Shown here one piece after another: positions 40,360 through 51,900 of a DNA stretch of 64,000 nt (within the stretch, counting starts at the first letter, position 1; each line of letters starts with the position of its first letter). The position numbers and the translations under genes were made by a program. A model generated the notes under the pieces. That model did no database searches, was not told the DNA's origin, and saw nothing but the letters and a program-made list of their open reading frames with translations. The stretch is from Limnomonas spitsbergensis (Eukaryota > Chlorophyta > Chlorophyceae > Chlamydomonadales): positions 558,001 to 622,000 of the forward strand of contig JAYJMM010000111.1 in assembly GCA_037349105.1 (NCBI GenBank), given 5' to 3'.

Positions 40360-41362
40360 CGTTACACCTGTGGGGGGCAGTCCAGATTCCTCCAACATCT
40401 GCGCCAGGCTCCAGCGTCCACTGCCAGCTGGGGGGTCATGAGGGAGTTGCAGATCCAGCCGTTACAGCGAGGTTGGTGGCAGCATAGACTTCGCTTCTAC
40501 AACGCAGCGGTAACACCAGCAGCACAGCAAGAGAGTCCACTTATGGCGGCAGCCATGGCGGCCGACATGCAACTCGCTGGCAGGCAGGGCACCGGAGGAC
40601 GCTATTAGTGTAGTGCTTTGCATTGGTGCATTGGTGAGGCTGGAGCTGGGATCAGCCGTCCCCAAACTGCGACAGACAACAAGTGACCTGCAGCCGCTAC
40701 CAGTCACAGCGATGATAGCTTTACTTGATGCATCATACCAGCGGGCGCAGCTGGATGCAGCTGGCAGAGGGGACCCAGAGATCCTGCCACTAAACACGGG
40801 TCTCTGACTCTCTGTCCACCTATCGCGCCTGGTTCCAGCCTATGGCGGGTGCCGTCCTTGCGCAGGCCAGGGGCCGAACCAGCTGAAGGGAGTGTGCTTG
40901 CGTGCGCACAAGCTTATGGCTGCGGCTCGGCGCCGTCAACAAGGCTGGCACTAGAGGACAGTGCAGCGGTCAGCAGCGTGCCAGACGGTGCTGCCTACGC
41001 TGTTGGGCTAGGGGAGACGGCGAGCATGTGGAGAGCGCATTGCATGCTTGCTTTCAACGCCCCAACGTGCAGGATCAACTTAGGAAGCGGGGATGGGCAG
41101 GTCCTCCGAACGGTGCTAGAGACTTCTTCGAGCTGTAACGGGGAAGGCTTGGGTGGGATGCCCTTACTTTTGTGGAAGACGTGGTAGAAATTGTTGAGGC
41201 GTACACGTTCTCAGAGACTGGAACATCCTTTACCTTTCCTTTCAAGCCTTTTGTCTGTCCCTTCACTTTTTTTTACCCCTTTTCCCTGCCCCTTAAACTG
41301 AGGCGCCCACTCGGCCGAGCCTTTTTTTGAGCAGGGCCCAGAGGTGTAACGTCATTGACACA
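40360..41362 (+). mobile_element. 5'-truncated LINE copy with C-terminal ORF remnants
   Basis: The frame near 40436 encodes VMRELQIQPLQRGWWQHRLR, a segment characteristic of the post-RT region of non-LTR elements. From 40866 the copy aligns with 30205-30915: RAHKLMAAARRR, HVESALHACFQRPNVQDQ and GWDALTFVEDVVEIVE are visible in shifted frames. The 3' end is GGCCGAGCCTTTTTTTGAGC and CAGGGCCCAGAGGTGTAACG. Multiple stops and frameshifts show it is dead. Confidence 0.7.
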
Positions 41363-42997
41363 CGGGGGGGCCTGCACAAAAGGTTCGGCCCGGGGTCTCA
41401 CACTCTCACTAGACAAAGATGCCGTTGCCTGCCTTCCGACGCTTAACTGTGTAACGTCAGGAAGTAGCAGAAGAGCAAGTGTTACTTCGTTCACTTGTGA
41501 AACAGGTAGTGTAATTCACTAGTGTGGTAGCTAGTGGTGGTGTGGAACGTCATTAACAAGTGTGGCAGCAAGGGAACATTCGGTAATTTGAGACGCATGT
41601 CCTGGTGAGTCAGCAGATGTAAGCCTCAAAGATCAAGAAGCCTGCCAAGTTGCCCTGCGTGAGACGCTTGATGAATAGCGAAATTATGACTTGGGGCATG
41701 CCGCCCTGCAATTACACAATTCGGAATCGGCGGCACATACCCTTCGCAACACCATACAAATAGCCCCAGTATTCAGACGTCCCGTGCCAAGCCGCAGCTC
41801 TTCAGGACCAATAGCTGAATACCAGTTTGAATCATGCTCCGTAAGCAGTGACAAAACCAGGGTAAACCTACAGAAATAACTCATACAGCACAGCTCCCCC
41901 CACGCTAAGCCCCATCCACAACAAAACCCTGTGACATAGCTCATAGATGACCAGACAGGACAATGCGTCACAAAGGTTTCCATCATCCCATGCACGCCCG
42001 TTATTAACGCACACACACACTCAACAGATTCGAACGAGGCTAGGTAGCGGGTCATCTCCACAACACTTATTACTCCTTTAATACACTCAGAGTTCCAGCC
42101 AAAGTGTGGGCGCCCAAATACGTTATTAGCAACACTCACACGCGAAAATACTAATAGCCCAGCCACGAAAAACTCGCCGGGTATCTTCCCTCCGGGTAGA
42201 GGAGCACGTCCCACGCCGATGAGGCCAAATCACGCGTCATGGTCTGGGGCTCCACGTATGCGAGTTATTTGAAATGGCGTCACACCTCTGGGCCCTGCTC
42301 AAAAGGCTCAGCCGGGACCAACTACCTGGTTGGATACGGTGGAGAAAAAAGAAAGCAAGAGAGAAACGAAAGGAGACAACTCAAACCAGAAAAAGGAAAA
42401 TAAGTCTGATTCCCACCTGGGCTCTTGTGCTTTTCGGGAGAATGAAACAACGCTTTTAAAGGGCATGCGGAGAAATATTCAATGCAGCCTCCCATGCCGA
42501 AAGCGCCAGCCGAAACCGCCGCGTGATTCAAACTCTCAAACCCACGCCCACTCATGCGCCCCAGCACACCACACGAGCTGGGTGACACACGTAAACCTTC
42601 GAACCCCAAGCCGCCTCCACACTGAAGCGTGCAGCCACATGGGTATTGCTAAGCATGACAGACCGGCACGCTAGGCAAGCAGGCACTGCAAGTTCTCTCC
42701 CAGCACCCACAAGCGCATAGATGTATTTAACATGAGGCTTCTAGAGGCGCGCCAGCCCTCCCGCCCTCCCTAAGGTGCCCCGGAGGTGCGCCCCCTCTCC
42801 CCCCCTCCCCTCCCTCTCTTCCCGCCCGCGCTCTACTTGCGGGACCCGTTCTGCGCGCAAACTCTCCCTCCAACCTGAAAAGCCATCCCAGGGGCAAGAG
42901 CAATGGACTTGTTTCCAAGGCGTCCCAGAGATTCCAATCCCGACAGCTCGGACTTCCCTGAGCGTCAAATAATGAAGTGGATCTCCCCCTCCCCTCT
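41363..42997. other. Intergenic region 3' of the kinase gene
   Basis: Holds a LINE tail (42272-42400). A 176-codon minus-strand ORF (42214-41684) has no motif and may be chance. The sequence around 42720-42890 is CT/GC-rich low complexity just after the kinase stop codon, presumably 3' UTR. Confidence 0.45.
42272..42400 (-). repeat. LINE 3'-tail, inverted
   Basis: CACACCTCTGGGCCCTGCTC and AGGCTCAGCCGGGACC followed by a purine-rich GAAAGCAAGAGAGAAACG tract: the reverse complement of the shared LINE 3' UTR. Confidence 0.65.
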
Positions 42998-45900
42998 CTA
43001 CTTGCGGGGCCCCTTTTGCGCGCCGTCCACCTTGTTGCCGTCCGCCTTATTGAAGCCCACCATGTACTCCACTGGTTCGCCGAGTTTGGAGAGGTCGAAG
43101 GAAGCGTTGGAGTCCACGTCCTTATCATCCATGGCCTGAGGTGAACACACAGGGTTTTAGGGTTTAGGGTTCAGTGTTCAACAGGTTTAGGGTTGGGTTT
43201 AGGGTTAAGTGTTAATCCGGTTTAGAGTATAATGTTTATCAGGTTCAGGGTTGGGTTTAGGGTTCAGTGTTAGTCAGGCTTAGGGTTTAATGTTTATCAG
43301 GTTCAGGGTTGGGTTTAGGGTTCAGTGTTCATCAGGATTAGTGTTACGTGTTTATGAGGTTTAGGGTTGGGTTTAGGGTTCAGTGTTCATCAGGTTTAGG
43401 GTTTAATGTTTATCAGGTTCAGGGTTGGGTTAAGGGTTGAGCGTCAATCAGGTTTAGGGTTGGGTTCAGGATTAAGTGTTCATCAGGATTAGGGTTCAGT
43501 GTTCATCAGGTTTAGGTTGGGTTTAGGGTTCAGTGTTCATCAGGTTTAGGGTACAATGTTAAGCAGGTATAGGGTTGAGTTAAGGGTTCAGTGTTAATCA
43601 GGTTTAGGGTTGGGTTGAGGGCTCCCGGGTACTCAAGCATGTTTATGCGCCACCTATATGGTACCACAATCCGGCTCAACCTGTGCTGTATCATGCCGTA
43701 CCTTTCCGTATCATGCTACCTTGGTAACAATCCGCCTCAACCTAATCCGTATCATGCCGTATCATGCTGCCTTGGTAATACAATCCGCCTCACCCTGTGC
43801 CGTATCATTTTGTATCATGCTGCCTTGCTCCTAGCACTAGCAACTGTGAGCATGTACTCTGCCATCATGACTAATTAAACCCTAAACCCTCACCGTGAGC
43901 ATGGTGTTCATCATGACTAATCAAACCTTAAACCCTAAACACTCACTGTCAGCATGTTGTTCATCATGACCAGGGACTTCTCAAACGTGGGTCGCTGCTG
44001 CGGTGAGCCGCTCCAACATGCCTGGGCCAGCTGGGTGTAGCCGACCGGGGCGTGCGTGGGGAACTTGGGACGCAAGCCGCGCATCACCACCTGCACAAAG
44101 GTAAACGAGAGGCATGAGGAAAGGAAGAAAGGGAGGGAGGGGGGGAATGAGGTGAGAGGGGTGGGTTGGTAAATGGGAGGGAATGGAGGGAGTAGGGGGG
44201 GGGTGCAAATGCTGCGCATCACCACCAGCGCAAAGGTGACTGGGAGAGGGAATTGAGGCGTGAGGGAGGGAGTGGAGGAAGGGATAGATCAATGGCAAGG
44301 AATGGAGGAGAAGGCAGGAAATGGAGGTGGGAGGAAATGGAGGAAAAGTGGGGATACAAATGGAGGTGGGAGGAAATGGAGGAAAAGTGGGGATACAAAT
44401 GGAGGTGGGAGGAAATGGAGGAAAAGTGGGGATACAAATGGAGGTGGGAGGAAATGCAGGAAAAGTGGGGATACAAATGGAGGTGGGAGGAAATGCAGGA
44501 AAAGTGGGGATACAAATGGAGGTGGGAGGAAATGGAGGAAAAGTGGGGATACAAATGGAGGTGGGAGGAAATGCAGGAAAAGTGGGGATACAAATGGAGG
44601 TGGGAGGAAATGCAGGAAAAGTGGGGATACAAATGGAGGTGGGAGGAAATGCAGGAAAAGTGGGGATACAAATGGAGGTGGGAGGAAATGGAGGAAAAGT
44701 GGGGATACAAATGGAGGTGGGAGGAAATGCAGGAAAAGTGGGGATACAAATGGAGGTGGGAGGAAATGCAGGAAAAGTGGGGATACAAATGGAGGTGGGA
44801 GGAAATGGAGGAAAAGTGGGGATACAAATGGAGGTGGGAGGAAATGCAGGAAAAGTGGGGATACAAATGGAGGTGGGAGGAAATGGAGGAAAAGTGGGGA
44901 TACAAATGGAGGTGGGAGGAAATGGAGGAAAAGTGGGGATACAAATGGAGGTGGGAGGAAATGCAGGAAAAGTGGGGATACAAATGCCGCGCATCACCAT
45001 TCGCGCCTTGAGAGAAATGGGGTAAAAATGAAAGTTTGAGAGAGGGAATGGAGGGACGGAATGAATGGAGGTGATAGGGTTGGAAATAGAGGTAGGAGAG
45101 ATGGGAATGAAGGTAGGAGAGATGCAAGAGGGGAGTGGGCGGAAGGTGCTGGAGGCGAAAGGAATGCAAACACCGCGTATCCCGACCTCGGGGCGAGAAT
45201 TTTGTTCCAAGTACTTCCCCCAGGCTTTGTGCTGCAGGCTGAAGGTTACACATATAAGGGTGACGTCCTTGTCATCCTAAAAACTTAAATAACACATCAA
45301 TATGTGGGGGCTGCCATTCCTTCCCGCAAGCACAAACATGAAATCTAAGGAGACAACAACGCACTCTCTCCACCAGCCTAACCGCTCAACCCCTAAACTA
45401 GCCGGACAAAAGTTACCTGTGGGTATTTGTCCTATGTCCTCGATAGCAATTGACGCTGCAAAATGTTGCCATGCAGCCCCTGCACTGAACCCCGGACAAA
45501 ACAGCAAGACAAACTAATCCGTGGCAGTCCGACATCCACCCACCTCCTCCAATAGCATCAACCCTGAAGCCCAAAGTAACAGCAGTCAGGCACACACCCA
45601 CCTCCTCTACCAATTGCTGCTGCTTCATGTTCCCATATGGCCTCTGAGCTGTGTACATCTCCCACATCAGGATCCCAAAGGCGTAGACCTGCAAGAGCAT
45701 CGAATCAAATCATGGTTGCATTGGGTCACATCATCCTTTCACACAATTGCAACCGCATCTCACTCTTTTGCATAAGGATCCCGAACGCATGCACCTGCAA
45801 TAGCATCGCAAAAAATCATGGTTGCATTGGGTCAAATCATTCCATCGTATCATCCTTTCATACCACTGCACCGCTACATCACTCTTTCACATCATTGTTT

Positions 45901-48900
45901 CACAGAATCCTTTCACCCTTGAAAATATCACATCATCATCACAGCACATCAAAGTTCCATACCGTGTCATCCTTTCATGGCTTTGCTCATCACGTCATCA
46001 TTGTTGCGTCACAAAGCATCAATGACTTATTACGTCACCGTCTCAGGCAAGTCGAATGCATCAATCTGTGACCCTGAGGCTCACCGCACTGCAGCTCGAG
46101 TGACCGTCAAGGACAGGCGCCTAGGTCCGTGGACTCCACACCACACAACTTGCAAAGTCTGGACTTGGACTGGTACACCATCCACACATAAAAGCACATC
46201 CCCTACTCCTTGCATCCCACTGCTGATGCCCCTGTCCCGGGTACAGCCCCCCCTCCCCCCCCCCCCCCACACACCCACTAACATCCACACTGCTCTTTAC
46301 CTTCTTTTCGCAGATGGGGGCCTCTGGCACCCCATACGCAGCAGTACTGCAGCAGAAACTCCGACGGGTTGCACCGGTCACACGTTCCCTACATCCCCCC
46401 CACACTTACGTCCACACTGCTGTTGACCTTCTTGTTGCAGATGAGGGCCTCTGGCGCCACGTACGCAGCCGTGCCGCAGCTGTTGAAGGGGAAGCTGCTA
46501 CTGGTGTCATCATCCTGAACTCTGAAAGCGGTGAGTGACAAGCGGTGAGTGACAAGCGGTGAGTAAAACGGTGAGAGACAAGCGGTGAAACACACGCCGT
46601 GAAAGGAAGCTGCTTGAGAGAACAGCGTTGAAAGAAAACCCGTGAGAGAAAAATCGTGGATACAAAAAGGCACCTGGACCCCCCAAGCGGTGAAATAAAA
46701 GTGGTGAAAATAGAGAGATTGCACCTGGACTCTAGAAACGGTGAAAATACAATGGAAAAAGATGGCATCATCACCGTGGACGCGGTGGAAGAAAATGGCA
46801 GAAAATAGCACCTACCGTATATTAAAATAGCGTCCTGCACCCTCATGAAAAATAAAATTGTTTACAGCAGATAAAATACTGTCGTGTCAGTCGAAAATCG
46901 TTTTATTCTGAGTTTGTTTTTTGTTATGAAACCTTCTTTGACCCGGCAACGCTGCTCGTTTATTTGGTTTATTTCTCTGATCGGAAGCTGGCTTTTTTCC
47001 CGATCAATGGTTCGTTTGTTGTTCTGTGTTGGCGATGTTTTCAGGGTTAAGTCATTTATTTTTTTCGTTTTGGTACAAATAATCATATCCAAATCAGCCA
47101 TTCATTTTCTTGAAAAACGATACATTGACTAATTTGGACTAACACTACGGGATGCCTTCCCGCACCCTAGGAAAACATTTCTGTATAATAAGCCCCGCAC
47201 CCCTTTTTTCATTGTTTATTGGTTCGCACACTGTCCGCTTCTAACTGCTTCCAACCGTTTCTCACCAATGCCGCCCAGCGGCGTGTTATCGCACACCCCC
47301 AATGGTACTTACTTTATTGTTCGCGCGGTTTATCGCACACCCCTCGTTTAGTTGCAACCCTTCCTTTCGTTAAGTACAAATGATGTACAGTACTGCACAC
47401 GCCAGGGCCAACCAGCGGAGCACGACAAGGAGGAGCGGAATAAGGAATGTAGTGCTTATGCGGGTGCGCGTTTTAATGTCGCTGGGCGGAATCGGTCGGA
47501 CTCGAGCGTTGCCGTGATCATATATAAGATACGTTGGCTACGGCCTGCCAGGGGTGGGCGTGGCCTGGGGGATGGGTACGGATTTACGAAATACATTGGT
47601 ATATATTTCAGAAATGTACTAGCACTTCACTTTTCTTATCATCAAGACCAGCAAAGGACTCCCTCATCCATGTCCTGCCCTGCTCTGCGTGCGCGGCTTT
47701 AATAAAGGCCTGACTTCACCACGGACAAAAAGAGTCTTACCTGCTGAGTCCGAAGTCAGAGACCTTCACTGAGAAGCCGCGTGGGTCGTTGTTAGAGCTC
47801 TTGAGCAACACGTTGGCCGGCTTCATGTCTGTATCAGCAACCAAATGAATATCTTTCAAACCAATGAACAGGAAGGTGGGAAGCAGCGGGGGCTGAGTCA
47901 GGGTGGGTCGTCACTGCATCCCTTGAGCAACACGTTGGCTGGTTTCATGTCTCAATCAGAAACAATGTGTATTGTTTACATAAAGAAGTAGGTGGTTTGT
48001 TGAGGTAAGGGGCGCTGAGTCACTCAAACATCTGGCGCAAGACATCTGAGGGGCTTACTGCGCCACCTTACCTCAACAGGTATGTATGAGTGAGCCTGGA
48101 CCAGGAAGAGTCGTTATTGTAGCTCTTTGAGCTACACGCTGGCTGGTTCCATGTTTGGATCAGCAACCATACGTGTTTCAAATCAGCAAACAGGTAGGTG
48201 TGTAGTAGCGGGGGCTCAACAAGGGTGGGTCGTTATTGGACGCACCCCACCGCCCCCCCCCCCCACCGCTCTTAACGCACCCACTACAATGCACCATGCC
48301 CATCCTCTACACCTCCAATCTGCCCCCCCTCCCCGCGACCAAGACGCCCACCACAGTACACCCCACTCACGGCAGCGCACCACACCCATACTATATCCCT
48401 GCCCCCCCTTCCCCACCGCTCTCAACACACCACACCCATACTTCATATTACAACCTTCCTCCCCGCGGCCAAGACCCGTACCACAGTGCACCCCATCCAC
48501 TCACCGCAGTGCACCACGCCCATGCTGTGCAAGTAGCCCATGGCTGACGCAATCTCAATGAGCGTGAGAAGCAGCGCGCGGATGTTTATCTTCACGCCGG
48601 GCTGCCCCGCCTGCCGCTGTCGGTTGTCCGCGGCGGCGACTACGTCAGAGCGGCCCGTCGCTGCCGCCTCGGCCAGCTGCTTCAACACAATGTCTCCAGA
48701 GCTGCGGCGCGGGGGCGCACCAGGTATTGAGCCAATGTTTATCTTTTTGTGGCTCAGCTACATGTCAGCTACACTGCAGCTTCTGGCCAGCGGCATCATT
48801 TGTGCACAGCCATGCTGCACAGGCCACCAGTCATAGGACCTAGGCCGGTACAGGTTTGGGCCTATCGGGCCTGTGGCGGCCATAGGGCGGAGAGTCAAGG

Positions 48901-51900
48901 GGTGACGCATAGCAAAAAAAGATACGCTGCTGCTTTCCCCACCAACTGAAGGCCGGGTGAGCTTGGCTCCCAATCGGGCCTTTGGCGACCTGCTGAAGGT
49001 GGACTTGAAGCACACACAAAAAGCAACAGGTAGAGGGGGATCTGGCGCAGAACGTCACCCACACACCGCACAACTGCAACCACACAAATTGTTGGTACAC
49101 CTCAACACTAAGTAGTGGGCTCATTGTCTGACCAGTTTGCGCGCGATCAGGTGAATACTCGCAGCAGCAGACCTTTTCTGAAGACGCTCGTGCAAAGACT
49201 TGTCAGGTGCCAATGTGGCATAGTACGCTAAAACATTTGAAGGGCTGAAACATTATGCCACCCAGTACCTGCCAGTTCAGGGTGTTAGTGCTTGGGGGCG
49301 TCCTCTAAACCCTCACCTGTCCGCACAGGGATGATTCCGAGCCCAATTCCCATAGAACTGATGAGTCCCGACTCATACAGGGTCCCGCCCGCCCCGTGAT
49401 TTGAAGCCATTCACCCCCCAGACTCACTCGACCACAAAGACCTGGTTCTTGAGGGCGGTCGAGAGGTTGCCCAGGTCGCAGTACTCGATGATCTAAAGCC
49501 AAGCAGAACACACACACACACACAGTCGTTGCCAGGGTCCGGGGGCAGCTGACAGGATGCACGGATGATCAGCAAGCACACATGACCCCCACCCCACCCC
49601 ACACACACACGGTTGTTGACAAGGTCCGGGGGCAAAACACACAGCCGCTCAAAGTGTCCTGAGAGCACAACACTAAGCCATTGACAGCATGGACACTTGG
49701 ACAGATCTGCAAACACGCACACGCACACAACACACACAGCTATCGATAAGGTTCATGGGGCCATTCGTTCACCAGGGTCTGGGGAGCACAATGTACCATT
49801 CTACTGCCCCTGCCCCCCCCTGCTTCTGCCCCTGCTCCCCCCTGCTACTGCCCCTGCCTACCCTGCTACTGCCCCTGCTCCCCTCTGCTACTGCCCCCCC
49901 TGCTACTGTCCCTGCACCCCCCCTGCCACTGCCCCTGCCTCCCCCTGCTGCTGCCCCTGCCCCCTCCCCCCTGCTACAGCCCCTGCTCCCCCCTGCTACT
50001 GCCCCTACTCCCCCCTGCTACTGCCCATGCACCCCCCTGCTACTGCCCCTGCACCCCCCTGCTACTGACCCTGCTACCCCCTCTGCTACTGCCCCTGCCC
50101 CCCCCCCCCTGCTACTGCCCCTGCTCCCCCTCCACACACACCTCCACGTGGCATGCCTTGTCCAGCATGGACAGCAGGTACTTGTACGCAGGGCTGACGA
50201 GCAGCGTCTGGTGCGCATGCTTCATGCAAGAGTTGTTGAGGTCCTCCACCAGCACGTCAGTTAAGCACAGGTAAGCCTGCGAGCAGGGAAAGCCAATGAC
50301 ATCATTGAAGGCCGCCTTACATTGCACCACTTGAAATGCCGAGATGGCTTGGTGATTCAATGACATATGAAAGAACACAAACCGTATATTCTGCTTGGCA
50401 AGTACACCCTGTAGATTTGTTGGCTCATGTATATGCACTAGATCTGGTATATCTGATACAAACTGTCTGTCCACTGGGTCCTGTAGATCTGCTAGATCAG
50501 GTATATGCACTAGATCTGGTTGATATGTTACACACTGTCTGTCCTCAAGATCCTGTGGATCCGCTATATCAAATCTGACACCAGATCTGTTACATCCATT
50601 CCTCTATCAAGCCTGCCCATTAGATCCTGTACATCCACCAGATCCTGCCTGCCCCCTCTGCCCTCCACCCACCTGTGTGACGTGCGGGTGGCTGAGCGTG
50701 CTGAGGATTGCTATCTCGTGTGCATTCTTCATGACCATCTTCTCGTTCTTCCCGTCGTCCACAACAATCTTCATCCAGGGTGGTAATGGAGGGGGCAGAG
50801 CGATCTTTAGCGCAGGTCCCAGAGGCAGGTCCCAGAGGCAGGTTCCAGAGGTAGGTCCCAGAGGCAGGTCCCAGAGGCAGGTCCCAGAGGTAGGTCCCAG
50901 AGGCAGGTCCCAGAGGCAGGTCCCAGAGGTAGGTCCCAGAGGTAGGTCCCAGAGGCAGGTTCCAGAGGCAGGTTCCAGAGGCAGGTTCCAGAGGTAGGTC
51001 CCAGAGGCAGGTTCCAGAGGCAGGTCCCAAGAGGCAGGTCCCAGAGGCAGGTCCCGAAGGTAGGTCCCAGAGGCAGGTCCCAGAGGCAGGTCCCAGTGGC
51101 AGGTCCCAGAGGTAGGTTCCAGAGGCAGGTCCCAGAGGTAGGTTCCAGAGATAGGTTCCAGAGGTAGGTCCCAGAGGTAGGTTCCAGAGGCAGGTCCCAG
51201 AGGTAGGTCCCAGAGGCAGGTCCCAGAGGTAGGTCCCAGAGGTAGGTCTCAGAGGCAGGTCCCAGAGGTAGGTTCCAGAGGCAGGTCCCAGAGGCAGGTC
51301 CCAGAGGCAGGTCCCAGAGGTAGGTTCCAGAGGTAGGTCCCAGAGGTAGGTTCCAGAGGCAGGTCCCAGAGGTAGGTCCCAGAGGTAGGTTCCAGAGGCA
51401 GGTCCCAGAGGTAGGTCCCAGAGGTAGGTTCCAGAGGTAGGTCCCAGAGGTAGGTTCCAGAGGCAGGTCCCAGAGGTAGGTCCCAGAGGTAGGTTCCAGA
51501 GGCAGGTCCCAGAGGCAGGTCCCAGAGGCAGGTCCCAGAGGCAGGTCCCAGAGGTAGGTCCCAGAGGTAGGTCCCAGAGGTAGGTCCCAGAGGTAGGTTC
51601 CAGAGGCAGGTCCCAGAGGTAGGTCCCAGAGGTAGGTTCCAGAGGTAGGTCCCAGAGGCAGGTCCCAGAGGCAGGTCCCAGAGGCAGGTCCCAGAGGCAG
51701 GTCCCAGAGGTAGGTCCCAGTAACAGGAAAGACAACAACAGCAACGGTAGCAGCAACAGTGACGACAACAACAGCAACGGTAACAGCGACAGTAGCAACA
51801 GAGGAAGCAACAGCAAAACTCTGCCGGAAACCGCTAGATCTCGCAATGGCTTTAAACAAATACACATCCATCCTGACAGCAACGGCCAGCCCCTCAGTCA

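Noticed and set aside
41684..42214. 176-codon minus-strand ORF
   Set aside because: No motif or compositional support, and an ORF of this length is expected by chance somewhere in 64 kb.
43981..45253. Long repeat ORFs on both strands (CIPTFPAFPPTSI and related)
   Set aside because: Created by a 39-bp (13-codon) array; the real coding exon here is only 43947-44090.
45165..45268. Possible extra kinase exon (KAWGKYLEQNSRPEVGIRG)
   Set aside because: The flanking exons join directly in phase and give the expected kinase sequence without it.
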